Source: Phoronis australis (Eukaryota > Phoronida > Phoronidae). Taken from it: DNA of 62,000 nucleotides. The notes beneath the pieces were generated by a model. The model was not told where the DNA came from and made no database searches. It was given only the letters and a program-made list of their open reading frames with translations. The DNA lies in assembly GCA_002633005.1 (NCBI GenBank), contig NMRA01000148.1, forward strand, positions 641,244 to 703,243, in the 5' to 3' direction. Below are positions 10,437 to 23,000 of this stretch, piece by piece (position 1 is the stretch's first letter; each line of letters starts with the position of its first letter). The position numbers and the translations under genes are program-made.

Positions 10437-12989
10437 TGGAGAGGCTGGATGTTTGAGACGATGTCGTGCTTGGTGAATGTCGATGTCGTGTCGTGTTGAG
10501 TCAAGATGAAAGACAATTCATCCATTTCTTAAACAGTTGCGGTGTTCAAATGGCTTTCAAGGAGAAGTGAAAGACTACACATTTCTCCTTACCAGTGGCA
10601 TCCCTTGTTACAATCTTAAAAGCACTTGGGTAATCTTGAAAAATCCAACTTTGGGCCAAGTACATGAAGACACATACAGTCAACAAATCTACATTTGACT
10701 TCTGGTGTTACGTGCGTGGAGCTCATGGAATGATCCTAGACCTAGTCTATGGCGTGAAATATATGTTCACTCTTGCTGAATTATTGTATTTACAATGGGA
10801 GTCACTGAAATGAATTCAACACTCATTACATCGTGACATATACCATATACCATATATCGAAGCAAGCAATGAAATAGCTCGTGGTACTCAGGCACTTGTA
10901 ACAAAGAGGCTGGGTTCATTTGTTTAAAATTCTCTTGATTTACTCTTTAGTTTGAATACACAGCTTGAGGTTATCTTAGTGTTACATACCTTTACTAATA
11001 ATGGACCCTGCATTGTCTCTTTACTGTTTAGGAATAATGTTCTTAAGACCCTCTCACACCAAACTCATTCTCAGAACGTCTGAAGATGTTGAATGTTCTG
11101 ATGTTAAAATATTGAAACCGGGTTGCAGTGGGCAACTTTGGCCAAACGCATGACTTGAATGCGGCACAGTTTACGTGGTTCGTTCTTAGATTTTACGTCA
11201 ACACTTTGTTGGCTTTCCTCTCGGTTTCATTGTACTGAGAACTACCTTGGTGTGACTGGACCTTTAACTTGTTGGTACAAAATCAAAAAAATGGTTTATA
11301 CAGACAGGCTGAGTTGCAGTTTATTCACTGTTATCTTTTTATGCTATGATACTCATGTATACAGGTATTCTACTAATATAGACACATGTTGCTTGGCAAA
11401 CAGGTACAGTGCTGTTATGTGAAGATTGTTCTTCGAGGATAAAAAGGGAGCAAAAGTGTTTGATGTGCAATTAATGATGTTCATTAAATCTACTGTGTGA
11501 ATTATTGTATAGGTGCACATCTCTATTTAAATGTAGATCCAAACGTCAAGCGGCATTGATAGTACTAAGTAGTCCTAGTGTGCAGGATCATCAGAGTTGT
11601 TCACAACTAGCTTTGTTTACCGAATGCAAACTGAAAATGTGTGAATGTTAAGATCACCAGTATGTCTTGGGAGCCCTCTTCACACATTGCAGGTTCAGAC
11701 GGCGGTTCAAGTCGATTTGGTAATCCACCGTACTCCACTTGCAAATGTGTTGATATATGGGACTATCTGGCACACATAAGTCGTAAATCTGAAAGACCTT
11801 GGGAAATACCATCACAAGTTTGATTTGTTTAGTTTTTCGTGGGGTCTCAGCAGTTGGTAATTCGTGGTGGCAGCATTTTTTACTGTGGAAAAATGTCAGC
11901 CTGTGTGTTCCTACTAGATCTGTAAAATCACACAAGGTGTGTCATTTTGCTGGTATTCGGGGGTTCAGATATGAGGAGAGCACAGTGTCAACACGTTGCA
12001 AGTTCAACATTGCACTTGGCTGTGTAGTCTCACCTTACGGGTGACTTAGGTATCACAGATGCACCACAGAGTCAAAGTTTGACAGTGTCAGTGATGAATT
12101 CATGCACAAAGATTCACAGATACTAGTGGAAAAGTAAGTCAGGGAACCATTCATTCAATTTTTACCCTTGCACAAATCTTTGATGTAATTAGTGAAAAAT
12201 GCTCCTGTAACCAATCATTTTGAATTGTGTTTGCAGTGGGTGAAGTTGAGTTTATACCGCAGCAGTCTCCTTGATAGGGTTATCAGGCCCTTTTCGGTGC
12301 TGGTCAACGTTGGGTATTCCAGTGTGGTGGAAGTGATGATTTAAGACGGTACATTTCAAACCGTGGTGACAGTCGCAAAAATTAAACATGTTCATTTTTT
12401 ATACAGTTGCCTACTGTTCTCTCAATTGAATGGATTCATGCATGATGATTATGTATTGTGTAAGATGTGAACACATTCCTTGCCAGTGTATGGCACATTG
12501 TCACATTGCCGGGATCATCAGTATGCAGTAGTAATGTGTCAAAGGGCCTCAATGGTGGGTACACGGCAATGAGAATAAGACTCACTATAACTGATCACCA
12601 CCAAACATGTTAATTCGGCTGAAGTCTTATTGACATCATGACTTCCACGATGGGATTGGCAACTTTGCATCGTCTCATGAGACTTTCATTGCTAAATACT
12701 GCGATGCCACTGCGTTTGCACACCTCGTTCTGTATCGTTTTGTCATCGGTTAGACACGGTTCAGGGCGGATTACCGAACGGCGTGATGTGCCGTCTGAAG
12801 CGGATATGCTAACACGGTGTCTTGTTCAGGGAAAGAACATGTGAAGTCAGTTACAGATTTATTTATTACAGTGTTGAATGTAGAAAGTGAACAACTGAAA
12901 ATATGTATCATAAGTTGCATGACGTGTATTTTGTGAAAATTACAGGACAACTTATTTTCAAATCTTAGGGAAAGGGCCGAGTTTGTGTG
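10437..12989 (+). other. VAP 3' UTR and downstream sequence
   Basis: Sequence following the VAP stop codon. A candidate poly(A) signal ATTAAA is at 11483-11488, and an AATAAA lies further on at 14216-14221. VAP transcripts often have long 3' UTRs, so either is possible. No other gene is supported here. Confidence 0.4.
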
Positions 12990-13490
12990 CACAGAGCACT
13001 GCTTGGAGTTGTATGTATGAATGACAGGACATACTCTGGTATTGTACATAAAATTGACTAGAGGTTTCCCGTGGTATGTACAAGTTGCACCACATGGCCT
13101 GGTGTTGTATGTACAAATTGCACCACGTGGCCTGGCGTTGTATGTACAAATCACAGGAGATGTTTGGGCGATGTCAATGTATGTACAATTCAGTTGTGCT
13201 GCCCAGTATTTTATGTACAGATCACAGGACATATCCTGGTGTTCTATGTACAAGTCGCACCACATGGCCAAGTGTTGTATGTAGAATTCACAGTTATGCT
13301 GCCTGGTATTTTGTGTACAAATCAATCACAGGACATAGTAGCTACAATTCACAGGGTACGCCTGGTGTTGTATGTACAAATGACAGAACATAGGCTTTCT
13401 TTGTATGTACTGTAAATATCACTGGAACTGGCGTGGCATAGTATGTAGAACTCACAGGACATGTCTCACTCTTCTACATACAAACTGCAC
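12990..13490 (+). repeat. ~33 bp minisatellite
   Basis: About fourteen diverged units of the form TTGTATGTACAAATTGCACC followed by a CATGGCCTGGTG-like half, alternating with units carrying ATCACAGGACAT. The unit length of about 33 bp is a multiple of three, so several frames stay open on both strands. The ORFs there (for example 12771-13325 on the minus strand) are repeat artefacts. Confidence 0.85.
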
Positions 13491-13499
13491 TGACGGTGA

Positions 13500-15830
13500 T
13501 GTACCTCTTAAAAATTCTAAACATGTTTTACCTTTGTTTTTCAAGTTGATTTATGGAGACCAAGTAACAGTGTATGAATACGGCTTTGTCAAGTTGCAGT
13601 GGACATTAGACTAGACGTTTGTAAATATTGGAGAGATTTGATTTTGCGAAATATAGTTGTCCCTCTAAAGAAAAGACTTGTGGTGTTTCTCGTTTGATTT
13701 CTTGGTGTTTTCATACTAAAATAATGCTGACCTCTCGCCTGGCCCTTGCAGTTTCCTTATAAAAGAGGTCGTCTCTCAACTAGATGAATTTTCATCATGC
13801 GAATCATTTGAAGGTTCGCGGAACACTATACATTGAAATATTGTATGAGTCACCTGGTACATACATTTGAATAACGGTTTTGTGTAACAAGGAAGGGAAA
13901 CGTCTAATCAACTCCAGCAGGTGTCTGTGTTTGAAAAAACAAACGGAAATATGAGGACGAGGTTTTTGCTTTGTTCAGTAATCATAGTTTTAAGATGGTT
14001 CTCATTACTGGATTTAAAAAGAACTTTTGATTTAGGCCACTTAATTTTAAAATTGGTTTCAGTGATTGTTCCTTAGTAAAATTGATGAAATTTGGGGTTG
14101 GAGCTTTTAACTCTGAGGTTGGTCCAGGGCCCTAGGTTTTTGGGGCGCGAAAGTCATGTGCGGGCATCCGGGTTAGCGCGCAACGACCGGCAAAGGAACG
14201 GCTGGCATTTGAGATAATAAAGAAATGCTTAAACACAAAAAACCAACCAGTGCTCTATTTACGTTTTGAAGGCCCCGATCACGGCATTTTTGTAGACTTG
14301 GGAGGGGGACAGTTTTGTGCTGTCTCAACCGGTGGCGAATAAAAATTGAGGACTGAAATGTAAATGCAGATTTCCCTGAGCAAATTGATTAATAATTCTT
14401 ATTCAAGAAAAAAGTTCTAGGGAATACAGAACTCTCCGGGTACACCTCTCTGGGTCGGTCCGTCTCCCTCTTTTACCGTGGTATTGAAATTGTATACATA
14501 TATCACTTAATAGAAGTTGTTGGGTCCCAATGACACTTGCCTCAACTGCTGCTTACTTAAATTTCTGGGTTTTTTTTAATTACCTACCTTTCGTTAATTA
14601 GACCCCAGTCCCTGAAATTCCGACATAATTCTCCAGGCCTGATTTTTATTTACACCATTTCCCTTTTTAGGGGACCATTCACGGACGGGGAGTACAAGCA
14701 ATTACCTTTCTTATTCTGTATTTGGGAAATCGTACATTAGCGTTTATATGTTAAAGAGGGTCAACTCAGTATTGGAGGGTTCACAATGTCATGGTCTATA
14801 TCGAAATTTGATTTTTTTTCAGAAAGTACGAGTTAAATACCATTTTATGATTTTATTTTCTTCGAACTCCGGAAGATCTCTACTAGCAATCAGTCAGGAT
14901 TTGGCATCATAACATGAATAAATAAACATAAGCGTTTCATCATTTGCAATCAACCGATGAGGAAGAACGGCAAAGATTTGTGTTTCTTTATTTGAAAGGG
15001 TACTGTACCCTGTTGCCATCGATACTTTCGTACAAAAGTGGACACATATGCTGCATCCTATTGTGTGACATTTGCCTACCTTGAGAGCTACAACTATTGT
15101 TCAGCTGCAACTTGCATCACAGAAAAGAATACTGTGGTTTGACGGCGAGCGATCTTCCCCTAACCGCCAAAGCTTATCCCAAGCGTCAGTATGCTGCTTT
15201 CGTTTAAAACAAAGATTCAAGTGGTAGAATGGTTGTTACGTATGCTAAAACAGTCTTTCCTACAATTCTTAAGACCCGCGCAGCAAAGCCGGCATCGCTT
15301 ATTTCCAATTTAGTCTTCCGTCCCAATGAAACCACCAATGAACTATACATTTGGTCTGTATCATGTGGAACTAGGCTGATGTTGCCATCTAAATGAAGGA
15401 AATACAAAAATGTAGGCCTTACGTAGGTTGACTGACCCTTGAATTCAAAACTACAAATGTTGATATGCTTTCATTTCAAAGTCATGTGCCTGTTGCTTAG
15501 TTTAAAGCAAACTCCACTTCACCGTATACTCCTAGGCGGCACGTGTACAACCGCTTTCGTTGATATCAATTATGAGGAAACAATGCTGCCGAATTACCGC
15601 AATGCTCTGAATTTAAGATTAACTTATCAGTAATTTCGAAGGCGGCTGCTGGCACTCACCGACTTGGACATGTATACTGCAAGATTCCATGTTAATAAAC
15701 CAATATTTTACGCCATACTGATTGCATGAGTGATTCTTGTGTGCATTGTGGGTACACCCACAGCTACAGCGTCTGGTGTGGTAGACTGTGGCGGGAGTGG
15801 GCATTTAAGAAAAAAACATGAATACATGTG
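13500..15830. other. No gene supported
   Basis: AT-rich sequence between the 3' side of VAP and the left edge of the receptor duplication. A GC-richer patch sits around 14100-14220, followed by AATAAA at 14216-14221. The short ORFs at 15204-15407 and 15439-15633 have no motif or splice context that would support them. Confidence 0.4.
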
Positions 15831-15924
15831 TACACGACGCACGACTGTATTATTTAATATACTTAAAGAAACAATGATGAACACGCCGTGAATAATTCGA
15901 TTACAAGAAAAATACGCATTTCTA

Positions 15925-16015
15925 AAAGATATGCGGGAATTTTCACCGCTGCTTCTTCAGCCTTGTTTGGAACGGCTTGAACCAGGATCAAAGCGAGCGC
16001 GGCGCCAAAGCCGGA
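15925..16015 (+). repeat. Dispersed repeat, copy 1
   Basis: About 90 bp, including GGGAATTTTCACCGCT and GATCAAAGCGAGCGCGGCGCC, recurs as its reverse complement at about 48835-48925. The corresponding position near 32560 in the B-side flank lacks this block, so it looks like an insertion. Confidence 0.6.
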
Positions 16016-16189
16016 CGTACACTATTTTTATCTAAAACCGATACAAAATTTCTCCATCGCCACAAACATTTCTCTAGTAACATATTTTGTAGTAGAACAG
16101 TTTTGTCCATTTTAATTTTAATCCCCTCAACACAGGAAGAGATCCTCTAATCGTTCAGAAAGAATATCCTAGTCGAGAATAAAGAGTCA

Positions 16190-16535
16190 GGTAATCCGAA
16201 CAACGCTTCTTTAGTAGATAAAGTTACATTCATTAAAAACTTGATTTAGTCAACAGGATAAGCTAATCCACAATTGCTTTACAGTCTTACAATCACACAA
16301 AGTATGCATGTCAGTCTCAGGGACATCTTAATCCGGAATACAATGATACAATACACCAAATACTTCATTAGAAGAGTCAAATAATCCGAACAACGCTTCT
16401 TTACTAGATATAATAACATTCATTAAAAACATAAATTAACCAACAGGATAAGCTCATCCACAATGGTTTTCCAATCTTACAATCACAGAAAGTATGTATG
16501 TCAGTCTCAGGGACTTTGTTACAAAAAGTACAAAG
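16190..16535. repeat. ~182 bp tandem duplication
   Basis: Two adjacent similar segments (about 16190-16335 and 16372-16520) both contain AATCCGAACAACGCTTCTTTA, CAACAGGATAAGCT, a CAATCTTAC/CAGTCTTAC block and GTCAGTCTCAGGGAC. The single-copy equivalent on the B side (35740-35830 plus 36245-36285) is split by a fold-back element. Confidence 0.7.
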
Positions 16536-17060
16536 ATCATGATCAGCGACGCTCCGTTTTTCTAAACATTTGGTTGGGATAAGTGAAGCAATCTGAATTG
16601 AACCCATTTCATTTGAGTATCTGGATAATGTCTCATGCAATTATTATTTTTCCACTTCATATTCTCATCATTCATATTCGTAAACACAGATTCCACTTAA
16701 TTTCTGAAGAGGGTCGAATGAATGCATTATTGACAAAAATCTTATAAAAATCAATAAGCTTTTTTGTGATTGCTTTGAGTAATGGCTTGATAAATACCAC
16801 TGGTATTTCAAGTGCACTGTTATTAATCAAATCTGTCTTTTAATTTTATAATTCCTACAGGAACCCCTAAATATATATTCTGCAAAGGGTGAAAGAAGTC
16901 CCCAACGAGTACAAAAATGATCCACGATAGCCATGAAGCCTTCCTGCAGGATGAATCACATCTGTGAAGATATGGGAACCATTTTCATCAGAGACATGAG
17001 TACAAATAGAGTCATTAAACCATAGCAGTTGAAATTCTAAGTCCCTCGCACTATGAGCGT
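16400..17060 (-). mobile_element. LINE 3' fragment downstream of receptor copy A
   Basis: Minus-strand reading gives the zinc-knuckle-like C-terminal region of a non-LTR retrotransposon polymerase protein, with DHDLCTFCNKVPETDIHTFCDC at 16404-16640 (C-x2-C...H...C pattern). Upstream, 16680-17060 matches the same LINE-derived block as 36420-36840 downstream of copy B. It is decayed, with stops and frameshifts. Confidence 0.6.
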
Positions 17061-17757
17061 CTGATCATGAACAGACACTAACACGGCTAATTGTTTTTTT
17101 ATTCGAGGAAAGCATCGTCTATCTAAAATAATAGACACCAAGTTTTAAAAAACATTATGAGAGTACATAGTTTAAGATAAATGTATAAACGATACTGTAT
17201 CGTTATGGGTTAAGATTTTCCTTATCCAACTACATTAAGGTTTATGAATCAACTTGGTATCGAGACGCGTGTCTCGAGACAATGGATAGAGGTAAAGGCA
17301 ATATGCATTCATATCAGTTTTCATGGATGCGTCAAAAGCACTGAACAACTAGGCTACATCGCATAACATACAAATAGGTTTACAACATTAAGGTTTTTGT
17401 TCAATTTGTTCTCATTTGCTCTTTACTGATTGAATATGTCCGTGCTTTCTGTGCTCTTGTTAAATTAACGACATTCACACAAAAAACCTATCCTTTGCTT
17501 ACAATGGCAACAACCACTGTTCAACAGATGTACTCCTTGCAATTTAACAGTCTCGCCGGTGTCATACAATGAGTTGAATGTACTTTTAAGTCACTAGTTC
17601 AAATATGATTATTGCTCGAATCTCAATTCAATCCTTCCCATGTGCACGCTCTGAGTATGCCCCTCTCTTCGACTTTGTTTTATCGGTGTTATTACAAAAA
17701 CTCCGGCAGCGTTCAGTGGAATTCACCTGCGAGATTGCGTTGCTTGCATTGGAGTCT

Positions 17758-20074
17758 CTAGTTTTCACGTGTATCGAAGCTTTCATGCGCATGCTCAGTT
17801 TGTGAAATGCGTTCCGTACTCGTGTCTAGATGGCTTCTTTGCGCGCCACTCGCGTCATTCGCTGAAGTTTGATTACACTTGCGGGAGTAGCAAGATTTTG
17901 GATCAATAGCTGAGAAGGTGTACAGAATGGGATTAATAGCAGAATTGATAGGCATGACGAACACCGCTATCCAAGCTGACACCTGGCGGCTGATGGTGAC
18001 TCCTGATAGAGCAAGAGCTCCGACTGTGCAAATAGGAATCCAGCAGAAGAAATCAGTTAAAACAATCAAAACCACACGTTTTGCCAAAGTCATGTCTCGG
18101 CTAGAACTCTTTCGCTTACTCTCTAGTCTGTGCCGTCTGACGCTGATATAAATATTAGCGTAGCCGGCCGATATGAAAGCGAAGCAAAAGAAGTTGAAAG
18201 CAATAAAAATGACCGTTGAATAAATCCAGCCCTGTGAGGATACATTTCTTAAGGTAAAGGGCAAACAGACGGACGTTGTTCCGTAATAGTCAACTCCGTA
18301 CAATACCAGAGGTATCGCCGCTATGGCGCAGCAGACCACCCAACCAATCCCCATGATGCAGCCAGCTGATTTCTTTGACAGAGGGGTGACTTTAAAGGTA
18401 AATATTAGGACAAGCATTCTATCCAGGGTGATTGTAACAAGAATAAAAACAGACATTTCGCATGCAATTGTGGAAATAAATCCTCCGAGCTGACACAGAA
18501 AACTGGTTTTCCAGTCCTTATCATAGTGATAAAATTTCCCAATGCTGTAGAAGTATTGGTCAGCTGAAGCGATGACCAGGAGGTAGATACCCATAATTAA
18601 GTCAGAAATACTCAAGTTGAGAACCAAGAAAGAGTTAACATTTTGGCGCTCTGCTTTTAAACGCCATATGATGACGGCAATATTACCAACAAACGCACAA
18701 GATCCAATTACCCAAATGGCATATCGAAGGAAATGGTCCGCAAGCATGTCATCACAAGTGGAAAATTCATCTGCTTCGGGTAAACACGTGACATTTTTGT
18801 TCACGCTGCAACAAAATCGAAAGGCATCAGACCAGAAGACCGTTAATTTTATTTTGTTAAAGGCGCCGTCCGCTATTTTTAAATCAGGATCATTTGATTG
18901 GATGTTAATTTTCTCGATGCGTCCTTCGAAAGCATTAGCCGAAATATAAATAAGTTGGTTTAAAGAAAGATCCACGTGACCAATGCTCACGTGATTAAAG
19001 GCGTTAGCGTCCAGTTGCCGTATAGCGTTTTCTTTCAAATTGAGAAACAAAAGGTTTTGTAAATCTTCGAAGACAAACGATGGGATATGCGAAAGGTTAT
19101 TATAGGAAAGATCGAGAACTGAAAGAAAATTGTATCCTTTAAATGTCTCAGTAGCAAGGTCGAGGCGGTTGTGCCTGAAGGAAAGAGTCCGCAGTTTTCT
19201 GGAGTAGGTCGGAATATTTTTCAAACTAGAATTGTCGCAATTCATAGTCAACATATCACAAACACATGGTAACGGGCAGACGTCTGGTAGATTACAGTAT
19301 TTCTCATCGTATCCGTCGACGCATTGCGCATACCCGTCACATACCAGTTCCTGGTCAATACAGTACCTCTGTCCGGGACATCGTAGGAAACCTGGGCAGG
19401 CGTACGTGTTACAAGCGATTTCGTCCTCGCCGTTCAAGCAGTCCAACGTTCCATCGCATACTCGGTGAGGGTATATGCAGTATGATTCGGGACATTTGAA
19501 CATCCCAGGACACTGAAATTGTGAGCAGTTTCGAAGGTGACTGTAATCGCGGCAACCGTCAACGACAACTGGCAAATAGGGGTCAAGATCATAAATGCAC
19601 GCCATCTGGCGTTTGAAGCATGCTGAATGTTCGACCTTGCAACGGACCTTACTGCTGCTGTCACAATACGGCCTCAAGTAGTTAGCCTGGTTGGATTCGA
19701 ATTCAAGATCAACACCATTGCTGTCACCCAAAACTCCCCGGAAGAATTCATCAGACATTTGTTCGTCCTCCGCAGTGAAAGTTGGACAATCTGGTATTAA
19801 ATCATGTTTACGAGATGGGTGCAAACAGTCATACGAGTAACACTGAAACCCATTTTCACATCGTCGGCACAGGTCTCTATTTTCGTCTTCAGCAGTAGTG
19901 CAGTGCTTTATGAAATCGCAGGTTTTGTTTCTAGGAATACATGAGCCGTCGTTACAGCGAAACTCGTCCTCAGAGCATGAGGGAAATAAACAATGTAATT
20001 CATCGGACCTGTCCTTGCATTGACTCGAATGATCGCAGACGAGGGAATAAGGAATGCACTCTCCGCTAGAACAC
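17758..20074 (-). CDS. Copy A exon 3: LDLa repeats, LRRs, 7TM and tail
   Basis: Starts after TTTTACAG at 20075 and completes the LDLa repeat begun in exon 2 (HQF-R-CSSGEC). Further LDLa units with DxxDE-type calcium motifs follow (SDELHC, GEDEIAC, GYDEKYC), then an LRR N-cap (CPLPCVC), at least five LRRs (LSVLDLSYNNLSHIP), a Cys-rich cap (FRFCC), seven hydrophobic helices and a tail ending at TAG 17758-17760. Residue identity with copy B is about 93-95% by eye. Confidence 0.92.
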
Positions 20075-23000
20075 CTGTAAAAGACAGCGTGCGTAAAGTA
20101 TGTGCCAGAGTGGTTAGTGAATTTCAAAATTTTTCATTTTTGATTGGCTGTTTGGAAAAGGAACATTCACTTTGAGAGAAGATGTTATACGTGAAATTGT
20201 ATCTAAGGTTTTCGCCATGAGTTACGTATGCAGATACATTTCATTAAAAAAACAGAATTCTACCTACCTGAACTGGTGTCCACACTCACATCTGTGTTCA
20301 TCTTCACCGCCGGTGCAGTCTGATATTCCATCGCAAAGCTGTATTAGTAATATACAAGTTTCATCAAGGCATTTGTGTTGATGATTGCCACATCCTCCCT
20401 TTGCAATCATCTCCCGCTCGCACAACACGTTAAGAGGTCCTGTAGGATAACCACCAGAGAAACCGTCGTCGGTACAGTTCCAAAGTTCCATTGCGTATGG
20501 CACTGCTTTGGCGGAAGTAGAGACGTTAATTGTATTGCTTTCGAGAGCATTTACGATTCTGCATGTATCGTTGATCGTACGCAGCCAAATACCTCCATAT
20601 TTTTTTCGATGTTTCCAAATTGACAAGAGATAATTCACGACAGGCATATAATTTTCGTCAACATCGAGAATCCAACCACCAATAGCGGAACATATCTTTT
20701 CAGCTTCCTTATAGGAAAGAGATGTCGACAAATTCCGCATGCTCGTTTCGAGTCGAAGACATTTGGGCCCTTTTTCTAGGTAAGTCCACGACATTGGACA
20801 CGCCTTTAGCGTTGCGTTACCAATGAATCGATGTGGAGCTGAAAGTTGTGCTTCAATAGAAGACGTTTTGTTTTTTTTGCAAATGTATCTGGCATTTTTA
20901 AATTGATAGTTGCATGGAAGCTTAGCCCAGATGACATCGTTTGAAACGGGAAGACGTCTTACATGGGGCATTGCCATCACAGTGCAAATGGAATGCTCGA
21001 ATAGAACTGGCTGGATCCGGTTTTTTGGAAAGACGTCGTTCATGTCTAACTGCATTTGACGTTCGCTGGCACTCATTTGTTTTGGGAAAGTAGTGCACCA
21101 GTTGCTACTCGTTCTTGCACTCTGAGAAAAAGGAGTGTACCATTGGCTGAATCGAAGAGGTGTGCCATCTAACCAACTTCCTTGGTCACCCTACAAGTAT
21201 ACAATTTACTGAACAGTTTAATATGCCGGATATGCATGTACTGCTGGATGTCGAAAAGGCGTTTGACTCCTTGTCTTGGCCTTTTATTGACAAAGTTCCA
21301 ATTTATATTATTTTGTGACTCAATAAAAAAATAGCTCCGTATACTAAACAGAGGGGCAAAGCAATATGTTATACAGAACGGTGTCACATCTAACTTTTTG
21401 ACATAGAGCGTGGTTGCAGGCAAGGTGGTCCGTTATCACCACACCTTTTTATTCTATGCGAAGAAATTATGGGTTGGCTCTTTTAGCTAGACAAGAGTGT
21501 TGAGGGAAGTATGCAGATGATACGGTTATATCTTAAGATGGCTTGGAGCAGTCTCTCCGGAAAACATTTCACATTTTAAACCAATTAGCGAAGTATTCTG
21601 GTCTTTGATTAGGTTGTATGAATGGTAGCTATCAAAAAATGTGTTATGACGTAAAACTGATATGGGCAACATCAGAATTCACTTTACTGGGTATTCAATT
21701 CTCCAATGATTTAACGACATCAATTTTAGCAGTAAGTTGGATGAAATAAAGAAGGCTATAGACATTTGAGTAAAAAGAAACTTGCCTTTTTTGGAAGAAT
21801 AACAGTTGTGAAATCCATAATTATGCCAAAACTTATACATGTTTTTACAAGTCTCCCGTCCCCTTCACAGGCCTTCCTGAAGTAACTGAACAAACTCTTC
21901 TACTATTTTGTACGGAACGGTAAAACGGAAAAAAAATGTCGCAAGACTATCGCTCCAGACTATAATGTTGGTGGAGCCAGAATGATTGACGTCACTTCTT
22001 TTACGAAAGCCATTAAATTAATTTTTAAATTAATTTGGTTTTGTAGACTACTTTGTCAAAGTACTACAAGCCAATGGACAGTTCTAGCAAATGGTCTGTT
22101 ATCGAGTTCCAAATAATTACTTATTGTTTGGGATTTCTATTTTACAAAGATGTCTCAAATCACTTCTAATGTGCTTTGGAAAAAGGTCTTTCAGTGTGTA
22201 CATGAATTCAGATTGTTAATTCCCAAAAACGATAGTATTCATCAGCCTAACGGTTTAATTCAAAAATAATAATAGGTAACAAGCCTGATTCTATAAACAG
22301 TGGTTTCAAAAAGACATAAATCATATACACTACTTCCTTAATTCTGATGGTTATTTCCATAGTTTCGAGGAGTTTAAACAAAAAAATTACTTTAGGGCCT
22401 ACGAAGCTCATTATATTCTAACTGGAGTCATCTCAGAGAGGGAAAGCATCAAGTATAATTCTCCAAAATCCACGAGGGCTCTAGATAAGGGAGATAACGG
22501 CTGAGAACATGCAATAATCTATTTATACCACATACTAAACGAGAAACATTGCAATGAATCGATTTACCTTTTCTGACTCTCCACGGCTTTGTAACTACTT
22601 TCTATGTCATAGGCCCGGGGTCGGAGGTCGTGACCTTTTTTGTCAAATATTGCTTTTACTCAAAACCAATTGAAAACTTAAATATTATAGAAATAAATTG
22701 AATTTATGAATTAAGGTTTACCAACTATTATAGCGTATAAGTACAGTACAATGCGGTTTGTTGAACGTGCGATTATTGCGCGTGCTCATTTAAGCATTCT
22801 ATTTCCACTCATGATGACGTCAGTCGCTGCGTGGTGTAGTGGTAAAGTCGGCGAGCAGCAATATTAGGGTCCCGGGTTCGACCCCGTCCTCGGTTTCCCG
22901 CCAAATCGTTATCTCACTAGTGAGATAACTTTATGAGTTATTACACGGTTGTATCTGCCATTTGACGCTAATATTGTGGTATAAATCGAACTTATTTATG

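Noticed and set aside
10076-10456. 126-codon ORF as a separate gene
   Set aside because: It is a shadow in another frame of VAP exon 7 (10248-10436).
12771-13325. 184-codon minus-strand ORF with repeated MWCDLYI motifs
   Set aside because: Direct consequence of the 33-bp minisatellite, whose unit length is a multiple of three.
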